Part shown: piece after piece, positions 6,971 through 13,086 of the stretch | Numbering within the stretch: the stretch's first letter is position 1 | How the letters are laid out: every line of letters begins with the position of its first letter | Source of the DNA: an uncultured Wenzhouxiangella sp. | GTDB lineage: Bacteria; Pseudomonadota; Gammaproteobacteria; Xanthomonadales; Wenzhouxiangellaceae | Reading direction: 5' to 3' | Assembly (NCBI GenBank): GCA_937876395.1 | Contig: CALEIM010000097.1 | Span: 1 to 23,484 of the forward strand | Length of the DNA: 23,484 bases | Notes under the pieces: generated by a model | Told to the model about the DNA's origin: nothing | The model's input: only the letters and a program-made list of their open reading frames with translations | Database searches by the model: none | Translations under genes and position numbers: made by a program

Positions 6971-7924
6971 ATGCGGCAAAAAATCCTTGTTACCGTCACC
7001 GACTACCGCGGCAGCCGTCAATTCACGCTCAGTCAACTGGTTCGTCGATTCATGGCCGGGGCGGCCATCGGTCTGGCCGCCATCCTGCTGGCCGGCACTG
7101 GAACGATCTGGCTTTTGACCGGCAAGCTCGCCAGCCTGGACACCCAGGTCAGCGCCCTGTCGGCCGAGAAAGAACGTATCCGCTTCGACAAGGAACACCT
7201 GGGCCGCGAACACAAGGAGCTTGAGCGTGAAGTACTCAGACGCAGCCGCGAGCTGAGCGTGCTCGGCACCGAGCTGGAGCGCATCGAGGCCCTGGTGGGT
7301 CTGGAGGCACCCGGTGACCGCCCGCTGATGCAGCGGATCAACATCGCCGGGCAAACAGCTTTCGAAAAGCGCCTGATGCTGCGCTCTATCCCCAGCGGCA
7401 TGCCGCTGAAAACCAGCCGAGTCACCAGCAACTTCGGCATGCGCCACCACCCCCTGCACGACCGCGAAGCGATGCACGGCGGCGTTGATCTGCGTGCCAG
7501 CCGCGGCACCCCGGTCTATGCCACCGCCGACGGCGTGGCCGAGTGGGCCGCTATGCACTCCAGCTCGGGCCTGGGCAAGATGGTCAAGCTGGTGCACAAC
7601 TACGGCTTTTCCACGATCTACGGCCACCTCGACCAGATCGAGGTAAGCGGCGGTGCCTACGTCAAGCGCGGCGAGCTGCTCGGCTATTCGGGCAATACCG
7701 GCGCTTCGGCCGCGCCGCATCTGCACTACGAGGTGCGCTATCTGCAGCGCCGCCTCGACCCTTCTCCCTTCCTGCGCTGGTCGCTGGAAGATTATGATGT
7801 GCTCTTCACGGAAGAGGATCGGGTTCAATGGGAATCATTAAGCGAGGTCGTGCGAACGGCAGCCAACGCGCCGGAACGACCGTCATTGCAGCAGGTACAA
7901 AGTTTGTCGGCGAGCTCACCCTGA
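6971..7924 (+). CDS. M23-family (LytM) peptidoglycan endopeptidase, membrane-anchored
   Basis: The 317-residue protein (start ATG 6971, 'MRQKILVTVTDYRGSRQF') has one N-terminal membrane segment at about 28-50. A heptad-rich coiled coil follows at about 52-110, then a LytM/M23 domain at about 145-265. All zinc ligands are present: His169 and Asp173 ('HGGVD') and His250/His252 ('HLHYE'), plus 'IYGHLDQ' with His219, so it should be active, cutting peptide cross-links of peptidoglycan in the periplasm. The frame stays open upstream to 6824, but that part is low-complexity and unlike a signal. No strong ribosome site precedes 6971. It overlaps the bactofilin gene by 97 bases. M23 peptidases encoded beside bactofilins help set cell shape in Helicobacter and other bacteria. 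Confidence 0.88.
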   Translation: MRQKILVTVTDYRGSRQFTLSQLVRRFMAGAAIGLAAILLAGTGTIWLLTGKLASLDTQVSALSAEKERIRFDKEHLGREHKELEREVLRRSRELSVLGTELERIEALVGLEAPGDRPLMQRINIAGQTAFEKRLMLRSIPSGMPLKTSRVTSNFGMRHHPLHDREAMHGGVDLRASRGTPVYATADGVAEWAAMHSSSGLGKMVKLVHNYGFSTIYGHLDQIEVSGGAYVKRGELLGYSGNTGASAAPHLHYEVRYLQRRLDPSPFLRWSLEDYDVLFTEEDRVQWESLSEVVRTAANAPERPSLQQVQSLSASSP

Positions 7925-8283
7925 GCGACGGCCTGCACGTCGACGGCGAGATCGACGGATCGATCCGCTCCGAATCGCAGGTCTCGATTGGCCAGCAGGG
8001 CCAGATTCACGGCGAGCTGCACGCCGATCGGGTGCTGATCAGCGGCCGCTTTGAGGGCACCATCAGCGCTGCTCGTCTCGAAATCATTACCGGCGGTCGC
8101 GTCAACGGCGACGTCAGCGTAGGCGAGCTGGTGATTGAGCCAGGCGCACAGTTCAACGGCAACAGCAGCATTCGCGAGCCCCAGGCGCCGCGCCAACTCG
8201 CCCACGACCGCGGTACCGCGGAGTCCGATGCCAGGCCGTCAGCAGATGAGAAGCCTGCGCAGAAAAAAGCGGCCGCCGGCTGA
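7828..8283 (+). CDS. Bactofilin (polymer-forming cytoskeletal protein)
   Basis: This 151-residue protein consists mainly of the bactofilin (CcmA/DUF583) right-handed beta-helix at about 17-115. Short strands repeat with turns such as 'GLHVDGEIDGSI', 'GQQGQIHGELHADRVLISGRFEGTI' and 'GGRVNGDV'. A disordered, charged Ala/Lys tail follows. Bactofilins polymerise without nucleotide on the inner face of the membrane and recruit cell-wall enzymes. The start ATG has AAGAGGA 9 bases upstream, a good ribosome site that lies within the end of the M23 gene. That supports the 97-base overlap in another frame and suggests translational coupling. The pairing with an M23 peptidase points to morphogenesis or localised wall remodelling. 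Confidence 0.92.
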   Translation: MGIIKRGRANGSQRAGTTVIAAGTKFVGELTLSDGLHVDGEIDGSIRSESQVSIGQQGQIHGELHADRVLISGRFEGTISAARLEIITGGRVNGDVSVGELVIEPGAQFNGNSSIREPQAPRQLAHDRGTAESDARPSADEKPAQKKAAAG

Positions 8284-8292
8284 CACTTTTTT
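8263..8292 (+). terminator. A-tract/T-tract stem at the end of the bactofilin gene, weak terminator
   Basis: AAAAAAG (8263-8269) can pair with CTTTTTT (8286-8292) across the bactofilin stop codon, with a GC-rich inner loop of 16 bases. The T6 run is on the correct side for a + strand terminator. The stem is AT-rich and the inner hairpin is weak, so at most partial termination is expected. Confidence 0.3.
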
Positions 8293-8325
8293 ACTGAGCA
8301 GTACGTAATGACAGCATTATGAATC

Positions 8326-8349
8326 GAGGCTCTGGTCGACCAGAACCTC
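8326..8349 (+). other. Hairpin in the leader of the downstream membrane-protein gene
   Basis: GAGGCTCTGG and CCAGAACCTC form a 10-base stem with one mismatch around a TCGA loop. It lies 17 bases before a perfect TAAGGAG ribosome site (8366-8372). No T-tract follows, so it looks more like an RNA-processing or translation-related structure, or part of a palindromic protein site (core CTGGTCGACCAG), than a terminator. Confidence 0.45.
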
Positions 8350-8379
8350 TCTGACCGTCACCCCCTAAGGAGACTGCTC

Positions 8380-8982
8380 ATGACCGACCAACCCACTTCG
8401 CCGCAGACACCGGACCAGCAACCCGCGCCCAAACCTGAAAATCAGCTGGCCGGCTATCCGCAATACCTGCTGGAATCATTCACTCGCACCGACGAGGTGC
8501 TCGAAGATCGTTACCGCGGCGGTCAAGTGTTCGGCCTGATCAACATGGGCATTCTGGTGGTGTTGTTGATGCTGGCACCTTTCATCCAGCGCGTGATGCA
8601 GACCAGCACCTCGGGCATCCGCATGAGCTGGCTGCTGACCGGCATCAAGTCCGGGCTGGCCTACGCCATTCCGCTGGTCATTGTCGTGTTTCTATTGCAG
8701 TGGTACACAGGCCGGCAGAACAATCGGCGCCAACTCGATTTCATCATCGAAAAGTTCGGCATGATGCTGGCGCTACCGATAGTTCTGGCATTAATCGGCA
8801 TCCTGCTCAACCTGCTCACCGTCAATATCCACACCTGGTTTCGCGGCGCCGGATTAACCTTCATGTACCTTGCCGTGTTCATGATGGCCTATCTGTATGC
8901 CGCACCTGGACGAATTCGGGTGGCCGTCGTGTTCACGCTCGGTTTCTATCTGGCCTGTCGGCTGTTGCACATGCTGTTCTAG
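8380..8982 (+). CDS. Unrecognised multi-pass inner-membrane protein
   Basis: I do not recognise this 200-residue protein. It starts at ATG 8380, 7 bases after a perfect TAAGGAG ribosome site, the strongest in this cluster. Residues 1-45 are hydrophilic and rich in Pro and Gln ('QTPDQQPAPKPENQ'), probably cytoplasmic and disordered. Four or five hydrophobic segments follow: about 50-70, 86-107, 124-147, 155-172 and 177-196. The loop 'QWYTGRQNNRRQLDFIIEKFG' between the second and third is basic and should face the cytoplasm. No catalytic motif is visible. It follows the bactofilin gene by 96 bases and precedes an exported protein by 37 bases, so it may be a membrane partner in the same envelope cluster; that is inference from position only. 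Confidence 0.75.
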   Translation: MTDQPTSPQTPDQQPAPKPENQLAGYPQYLLESFTRTDEVLEDRYRGGQVFGLINMGILVVLLMLAPFIQRVMQTSTSGIRMSWLLTGIKSGLAYAIPLVIVVFLLQWYTGRQNNRRQLDFIIEKFGMMLALPIVLALIGILLNLLTVNIHTWFRGAGLTFMYLAVFMMAYLYAAPGRIRVAVVFTLGFYLACRLLHMLF

Positions 8983-9019
8983 ATTCGACCAGACTTCGCT
9001 CCACAAACCAGCTAACTGG

Positions 9020-9652
9020 ATGTCGAGAAACTGGCTTGTCGCATTGCTTCTGGCCGCTGCGGCCGGCTACTGGCTGTTCGGCTCGGCGCCGGAACTGGCC
9101 GAATTTGACTTGACCGGCATCGACCAGGCGCCGTTTCAAAGCAGGGCTCAACTGAATGACGCGCCCCGGCAGGTCAGTCTTGAATGGAGTGCGCCCGCGC
9201 TTTCAGCCGGTGATTTTGAGATTCGCCCGGTGGCCCACTTTCAGATCGAGGCGCGCGTGCTGGGCCGGCGTGATTACCGCCGTGGCACCGAAGCCGAGCT
9301 GTCACCGACCGATCTTGCCCTGGGCTGGGGGCCGATGGCGGATCCGGCCGTGCTTGATTCGATCCGCATCCGCCAGTCCGGGCGTTTCTACTATTGGTCC
9401 GTCGACGAATTCCCGATTCCGCGGCGCGCAATCGAACAGTCCAGTGCCAACATGCACATGATCCCGGCCAGCGCGGAAATTGCCCACCAACTCAGTCGCG
9501 TTCGCCAGGACGAGGTCGTTTTTCTGGAAGGGCTGCTGGTCGATATTGACCGAGCCGACGGCTGGCGCTGGCGCAGCTCCCGAACACGCAACGACACCGG
9601 CCCCGGCGCCTGCGAAATTATCCTGATCACCCGGCTGGAACGAAGCCTGTAG
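9020..9652 (+). CDS. Conserved-looking exported or membrane-anchored protein of unknown function
   Basis: This 210-residue protein starts at ATG 9020 with a single hydrophobic N-terminal segment ('WLVALLLAAAAGYWLFG', 4-20), either an uncleaved anchor or a signal peptide. The rest is soluble and would be periplasmic. It has motif-like blocks: 'LGWGPMADPAVLD' (about 101-113), 'QSGRFYYWSVDEFPIPRR' (120-137), 'SANMHMIPAS' (142-151) and 'DGWRWRSSRTRNDTGPGACEI' near the C-terminus. I have the impression of a widespread uncharacterised family with these blocks but cannot name it. Strand-turn patterning around 'EVVFLEGLLVDID' suggests a small beta-barrel-like fold. An upstream in-frame start at 8897 lies inside the preceding gene and is rejected. 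The gene closes the cluster before a strong terminator. Confidence 0.75.
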   Translation: MSRNWLVALLLAAAAGYWLFGSAPELAEFDLTGIDQAPFQSRAQLNDAPRQVSLEWSAPALSAGDFEIRPVAHFQIEARVLGRRDYRRGTEAELSPTDLALGWGPMADPAVLDSIRIRQSGRFYYWSVDEFPIPRRAIEQSSANMHMIPASAEIAHQLSRVRQDEVVFLEGLLVDIDRADGWRWRSSRTRNDTGPGACEIILITRLERSL

Positions 9653-9682
9653 CGATCAGCTTTGGATGGAGCAATACGCGAA

Positions 9683-9706
9683 AAAGCCAGCCTCGCGGCT
9701 GGCTTT
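9683..9706. terminator. Bidirectional intrinsic terminator between convergent genes
   Basis: AAAGCCAGCC pairs perfectly over 10 bases with GGCTGGCTTT around a TCGC loop. It has an A-run on the left (AAAAA) and TTTCAATTT on the right, so it can stop transcripts from both directions: the envelope cluster on + and rplS on -. It is the best intrinsic terminator in the window. Confidence 0.88.
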
Positions 9707-9729
9707 CAATTTCTGAAACCTGGTGTGGA

Positions 9730-10098
9730 TCAGGCCCGGCGGCGGTTCGAAACGACCAGCTTTTCCTTGATACGAGCGGCCTTCCCTTCAAGATTGCGCA
9801 GGTAAAACAGCTTGGCGCGCCGCACCTTGCCACGCCGCTTGACCTGAATCGACTCGATCAGCGGGCTGTAGGTCTGGAACACGCGCTCCACGCCGGTGCC
9901 GTGCGATATCTTGCGGATGGTGAAGGCGGAATTGAGGCCACGATTGCGCTTGGCAATGCACACGCCTTCAAAGGCCTGCAGTCGCTGGCGCTCACCTTCG
10001 CGAACCCACAGATTGACCACGACCGTGTCGCCGGCCGAGAAATCCGGAATCTCGCGTTCGGTCTGTTCCTTGTTGATTTCGTCGATGATATTGCTCAT
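9730..10098 (-). CDS. rplS: 50S ribosomal protein L19
   Basis: The 122-residue protein is a full-length L19: 'PDFSAGDTVVVNLWVREGERQR' opens the SH3-like barrel at 18-39. It continues with 'FEGVCIAKRNRGLNSAFTIRKIS' (43-65) and 'GVERVFQTYSPLIESIQVKRRGKVRRAKLFYLR' (69-101), the family signature. L19 sits at the 30S-50S interface and contributes to an intersubunit bridge. It is the last gene of the ffh-to-rplS block and ends just before the bidirectional terminator. The 74-base gap from trmD holds a promoter candidate and a hairpin, so rplS may be expressed above the level of trmD, as its product is needed in far larger amounts. Confidence 0.98.
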   Translation of the reverse strand: MSNIIDEINKEQTEREIPDFSAGDTVVVNLWVREGERQRLQAFEGVCIAKRNRGLNSAFTIRKISHGTGVERVFQTYSPLIESIQVKRRGKVRRAKLFYLRNLEGKAARIKEKLVVSNRRRA

Positions 10099-10129
10099 GA
10101 CAGCGTTCTTCCCGATTGAGCGATTTTAC

Positions 10130-10144
10130 GCCCCACTCCGGGGC
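10130..10144 (-). other. Hairpin in the rplS leader
   Basis: GCCCC and GGGGC pair over 5 bases around GGAGT on the minus strand, 31 bases upstream of the rplS ATG. No T-tract follows, so it is not a normal terminator. It may be a leader structure affecting rplS translation or an RNase processing site. Confidence 0.35.
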
Positions 10145-10157
10145 AGGCAAGCTGGCC

Positions 10158-10186
10158 ATTGTAACCGTTTTCTCAGCTATTGGAAA
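10158..10186 (-). promoter_or_regulatory. Internal promoter candidate for rplS
   Basis: On the minus strand TTTCCA (10186-10181, 4 of 6 to TTGACA), a 17-base spacer and TACAAT (10163-10158, 5 of 6 to TATAAT) overlap the end of trmD. The start point would be near 10151, about 52 bases before the rplS ATG. Such a promoter would explain how L19 could be made in excess over TrmD. Confidence 0.45.
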
Positions 10187-10931
10187 GCTTGTCTCGCCCA
10201 ATCTCGGGAAATTCGTCCAGAAGAGCCGCTTCTTCGGCATCCAGCGCCAGCTCGCTGAGCAGATCCGGCCGCCGTTGGCGGGTACGGACGATGGCCTGGG
10301 CGCGCCGCCAGCGCTTGATCCGCGCATGATCGCCGCTAAGCAACACCGCAGGCACCGTCTGGCCACGCCAGGTTTCCGGGCGGGTGTAGTGCGGACAGTC
10401 AAGCAGTCCGTCAGCGAAGGAATCTTGCGCGGCCGACTGGTCGTGGCCCAGCACGCCCGGTAGCAGGCGCACGACGGCATCGATCAGCACGGCTGCGGCC
10501 GGCTCACCGCCGGACAGGACCAGGTCACCGACCGACCATTCCTCGTCAACGAGCTGGCCCACAAGCCGCTCGTCAATCCCTTCGTAGCGACCGCAGACCA
10601 GGATCAGTCGCTGGCGGTCGGCCAGCATCTCCACGGCCGCCTGATCCAAACGCCGGCCCTGCGGACTCAGGCAGCTCACCTGAGCGACGCCAGCCGCTTC
10701 CCGCGCCGCCTCGATGGCCAGGGCCATTGGCTCGGGGCGCATGACCATTCCCGGCCCACCACCGTAGGGCCGATCATCAACGGAACGATGCACGCCTGCG
10801 GCGTAGTCGCGCGGATTCCAGCAATGCAGATCGACCCGGCCTTCCGCCATCGCCCGTCCGGTCAGGCCCAAGGTCTTCAAGTGCTCAATCCACTCGGGAA
10901 ACAGGGTGACCACATCAATGCGCGAAATCAC
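10173..10931 (-). CDS. trmD: tRNA (guanine-N1)-methyltransferase TrmD
   Basis: The 252-residue protein is TrmD, which methylates G37 of tRNAs from S-adenosylmethionine and prevents +1 frameshifting. The SPOUT knot motifs are present: 'DDRPYGGGPGMVM' near 52-64, 'LVCGRYEGIDERLV' near 109-122 and 'VLSGGEPAAAVLIDAVVRLLPGVLG' near 135-159, followed by the C-terminal helical domain. I choose the GTG at 10931-10929, which overlaps the rimM stop as GTGA and has GGAG 8 bases upstream. A GTG 9 bases further up (10940) adds three residues and has no better ribosome site. The overlap predicts translational coupling to rimM. Confidence 0.96.
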   Translation of the reverse strand: MISRIDVVTLFPEWIEHLKTLGLTGRAMAEGRVDLHCWNPRDYAAGVHRSVDDRPYGGGPGMVMRPEPMALAIEAAREAAGVAQVSCLSPQGRRLDQAAVEMLADRQRLILVCGRYEGIDERLVGQLVDEEWSVGDLVLSGGEPAAAVLIDAVVRLLPGVLGHDQSAAQDSFADGLLDCPHYTRPETWRGQTVPAVLLSGDHARIKRWRRAQAIVRTRQRRPDLLSELALDAEEAALLDEFPEIGRDKLSNS

Positions 10932-11437
10932 TCCGTCCACTCCACGGGCCAGTCGACGGTAATCTGGCCAGCGTCAATATCGACGGCGTGCACAAAGGTG
11001 TCAATAACGAAGGGAATCAGGGTGCGGCGCTCGCCGTCGGCAACTTCCATGACGTCGTTGGCGCCGGTTTCGAGCATTCGGTCCACTCGACCGTAGCCGT
11101 GACCTTCCAGGTTCACCACTTGCAGCCCGATCAGGTCGTGCCAGTAATAGCTGCCAGGTTCGGCAGCCGGCAAGGACGAGCGCGGCACGAAAATCTCCGC
11201 AAGCCCGAGTGCGGCCGCCTGCTCCGGAGTATCGATACCATGCAGCTTGACCAGCAAACGGCGCCCCGCCTGCTGCCAGCTCTCGATTTCAAGGGATTGG
11301 CCGTGCTCGCCACGGTGCCACGGCCGGTAGTCGAAGATGGACGTAGGCGGACGGGTGTATGAATACACCTTGACCCAGCCCTGCACGCCCCATGGCCCGT
11401 TGAATCGGCCAACCAGGACCGACTCACCAGACTCCAT
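10928..11437 (-). CDS. rimM: 16S rRNA processing/30S maturation factor RimM
   Basis: The 169-residue protein has the two RimM domains: an N-terminal barrel ('VLVGRFNGPWGVQGWVKVYSYT' at 7-28) and a C-terminal PRC-barrel that begins at 'SYYWHDLIGLQVVN' (around 95-108) and ends 'LIPFVIDTFVHAVDIDAGQITVDWP'. RimM binds the 30S head near S19 and helps its late assembly. The ATG at 11435-11437 is 4 bases after the rpsP stop. The frame is open further up to 11623, but that part lies over rpsP and is rejected. Length is normal for the family. Confidence 0.96.
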   Translation of the reverse strand: MESGESVLVGRFNGPWGVQGWVKVYSYTRPPTSIFDYRPWHRGEHGQSLEIESWQQAGRRLLVKLHGIDTPEQAAALGLAEIFVPRSSLPAAEPGSYYWHDLIGLQVVNLEGHGYGRVDRMLETGANDVMEVADGERRTLIPFVIDTFVHAVDIDAGQITVDWPVEWTE

Positions 11438-11441
11438 TCGA

Positions 11442-11699
11442 TCAGGCTGCGGTTTGCGCCCGGCGTGCCTCGTTGACCAGATGGCCAACGCGCTCGGACA
11501 GCAGGGCACCCTGGCCGACCCAGTAATCAACGCGCTCGGTGTCCAGGCGCAGGCGCTCTTCCTGACCACGCGCGACCGGATTGAAGAATCCGAGCCGTTC
11601 GATGCTGCGACCGTCGCGCGCATTGCGGCTGTCGGCCACTACAATATGGTAGAACGGCGACTTCTTGGCACCGCCCCGGCTCAAACGAATCTTGACCAT
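11442..11699 (-). CDS. rpsP: 30S ribosomal protein S16
   Basis: The 85-residue protein is a standard S16: 'MVKIRLSRGGAKKSPFYHIVVADSR' style opening, then 'RDGRSIERLGFFNPVA' (28-43) and 'ERVDYWVGQGALLSERV' (55-71). S16 binds 16S rRNA early in 30S assembly. An AGGAG ribosome site lies 6 bases before the ATG. In most gammaproteobacteria rpsP follows ffh directly; here gltS intervenes. Its 120-base upstream gap contains its own -10 candidate and a striking leader hairpin, implying that rpsP-rimM-trmD-rplS can be transcribed independently of ffh-gltS. Confidence 0.98.
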   Translation of the reverse strand: MVKIRLSRGGAKKSPFYHIVVADSRNARDGRSIERLGFFNPVARGQEERLRLDTERVDYWVGQGALLSERVGHLVNEARRAQTAA

Positions 11700-11715
11700 G
11701 TTCTCTCCTGAGTCA

Positions 11716-11741
11716 CATCGAAGCCGGCCCCGGCGTCGATG
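11716..11741 (-). other. Strong hairpin in the rpsP leader
   Basis: CATCGA-c-GCCG-GGGC-CGGC-t-TCGATG on the minus strand folds into a 10-pair hairpin with one 1x1 internal mismatch and a 4-base loop. It ends just upstream of the AGGAG ribosome site of rpsP. The run of complementary bases is far longer than expected by chance in a short gap. No T-tract follows on either strand, so a terminator is unlikely; translational control, mRNA protection or processing are options. Confidence 0.6.
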
Positions 11742-11770
11742 CGGAAATTGCTCAATTCGGCAAACCGGGA

Positions 11771-11776
11771 ATTGTA
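11771..11776 (-). promoter_or_regulatory. -10 candidate upstream of rpsP
   Basis: TACAAT (5 of 6 to TATAAT) on the minus strand lies about 72 bases before the rpsP ATG and just upstream of the leader hairpin. No good -35 is visible 16-18 bases upstream (TTCCAT at best), so this is only a candidate. Confidence 0.3.
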
Positions 11777-11819
11777 GTGGATTTTCGCCCTGGATGGAAG
11801 TTCTGTTGTGCAGACACTC

Positions 11820-13055
11820 TCAGCCTGCCATCACGCCCACGATTACCGCATTGGCAATATCGATGAAGAAGCCACACACCAGCGGCACGATCACGAACGC
11901 GCGCGGCGCGGCGCCGTACTCGCGGACCACCGCAGTCATATTGGCCATCGCGGTGGCGGTCGACCCCAGAGCAATGCCGCCAAATGCGGAGCTGACCACC
12001 GCTGCCTCGTAATCGCTGCCCATCGCCTTGAATACCACAAACACCGAAAACAACACCACCAGGGTAATCTGCACCAGCATCGCAACCGTAATAAAACCCA
12101 GCAGCGGCTCCAGCATCCACAGCTGCAGGCCCATCAGGGCCATGACCAGAAACAGGCCCAGACTGATATCGGAAATCAGCGCGATGCCAGGCCGCATGAT
12201 GTCCAGCTGCCACATGCGCCCGCCGTTGGGTGCGAGCAGGTCACCGAGAAGGCGGAGCAGAATACCCGCGATCAAAGTGCCGACAAACTGCGGCAACAGC
12301 AGACCGGCCTCACTGATGAGCTGGCTGATGCCGTGGCCGAGCATCAGCGCGATATTTAGCCAGAACAGGCCCAGCAACACACCGGTATAGTCCAGCGTAG
12401 CGCGTGACTCATCGCCATACATGCTGCCAACTTCAAGTTTGGCATCGGCCGATGGAAATACCGGATAGCGCTTGATCAGCCATCCGGCGATCGGGCCGCC
12501 GACCACACAGGCCGCAATCATCCCCACCATGTTCGACGCCAGCCCGATCTCAGCGGCGTTGACGATGCCCAGCTCTTCCACGAAGTGCGGTGCCCAGGCG
12601 ATGGTGGTGCCAACACCACCGGTAAGCGAAATTGAGCCAACCATCAGCCCCGCCTTGGGGTTCATGCCCCATACCCCGGCCAGGCCCATGCCGACCAGGT
12701 TCTGAAGCACGACGTAAAAACCGGCCAGCGCCAGCAGCACCACCAGTTTCCAGCCGCCCTTCTTGAGCGAGGCAACATTGGAGTTGAGCCCCAGCGCGGC
12801 GAAGAAGTACAGGAGAAACAGGTCACGTGCGCCGAGGTCGAAATGCACTTCCACGCCCATGGCGTAATACAGCACGCACACTACTGCTGCACACAAAACC
12901 CCGCCCGCCACCGGATCCGGGATGCTGTAGCGGCGCAGGATGGCGATCCGCGCCGCAAGCCCCTTGCCGACGAACAGCAGCAAAATCGCCAGGGTCAGGG
13001 CAGGCAGAGCTTCGACAGTGGTCGTGGCAGGCAAGGCGTCGAACTCAGGCAGCAA
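11820..13055 (-). CDS. gltS: GltS-family sodium/glutamate symporter
   Basis: The 411-residue protein is hydrophobic throughout, with about ten membrane segments in two related halves, as in GltS. Family landmarks include 'YSIPDPVAGGVLCA' (43-56), 'LLYFFAALGLNSNVASLKKGG' (80-100), the first re-entrant loop 'GSISLTGGVGTTIAWAPHF', the second loop 'SSAFGGIALGSTATAMANM' and 'VIVPLVCGFFIDIANAVIV' at the end. GltS imports glutamate with sodium across the inner membrane. The first loop reads GGVGT where E. coli has GGHGT, so specificity may differ. The only reasonable start is a TTG at 13055, 31 bases after the ffh stop; the ribosome site is weak. It follows ffh on the same strand and interrupts the normal ffh-rpsP junction. 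Confidence 0.92.
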   Translation of the reverse strand: MLPEFDALPATTTVEALPALTLAILLLFVGKGLAARIAILRRYSIPDPVAGGVLCAAVVCVLYYAMGVEVHFDLGARDLFLLYFFAALGLNSNVASLKKGGWKLVVLLALAGFYVVLQNLVGMGLAGVWGMNPKAGLMVGSISLTGGVGTTIAWAPHFVEELGIVNAAEIGLASNMVGMIAACVVGGPIAGWLIKRYPVFPSADAKLEVGSMYGDESRATLDYTGVLLGLFWLNIALMLGHGISQLISEAGLLLPQFVGTLIAGILLRLLGDLLAPNGGRMWQLDIMRPGIALISDISLGLFLVMALMGLQLWMLEPLLGFITVAMLVQITLVVLFSVFVVFKAMGSDYEAAVVSSAFGGIALGSTATAMANMTAVVREYGAAPRAFVIVPLVCGFFIDIANAVIVGVMAG

Positions 13056-13086
13056 GGCCAGGGTGTCTTCGATTTGGCGTATTGGC

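Noticed and set aside
6920..7828. Open frame of 302 codons on - opposite the M23 gene
   Set aside because: Antisense shadow with His/Gln/Ala-rich composition; the + strand protein has all M23 zinc ligands.
11437..11623. N-terminal extension of rimM
   Set aside because: It lies over rpsP in another frame and does not resemble RimM; the ATG at 11437 gives the family's usual length.
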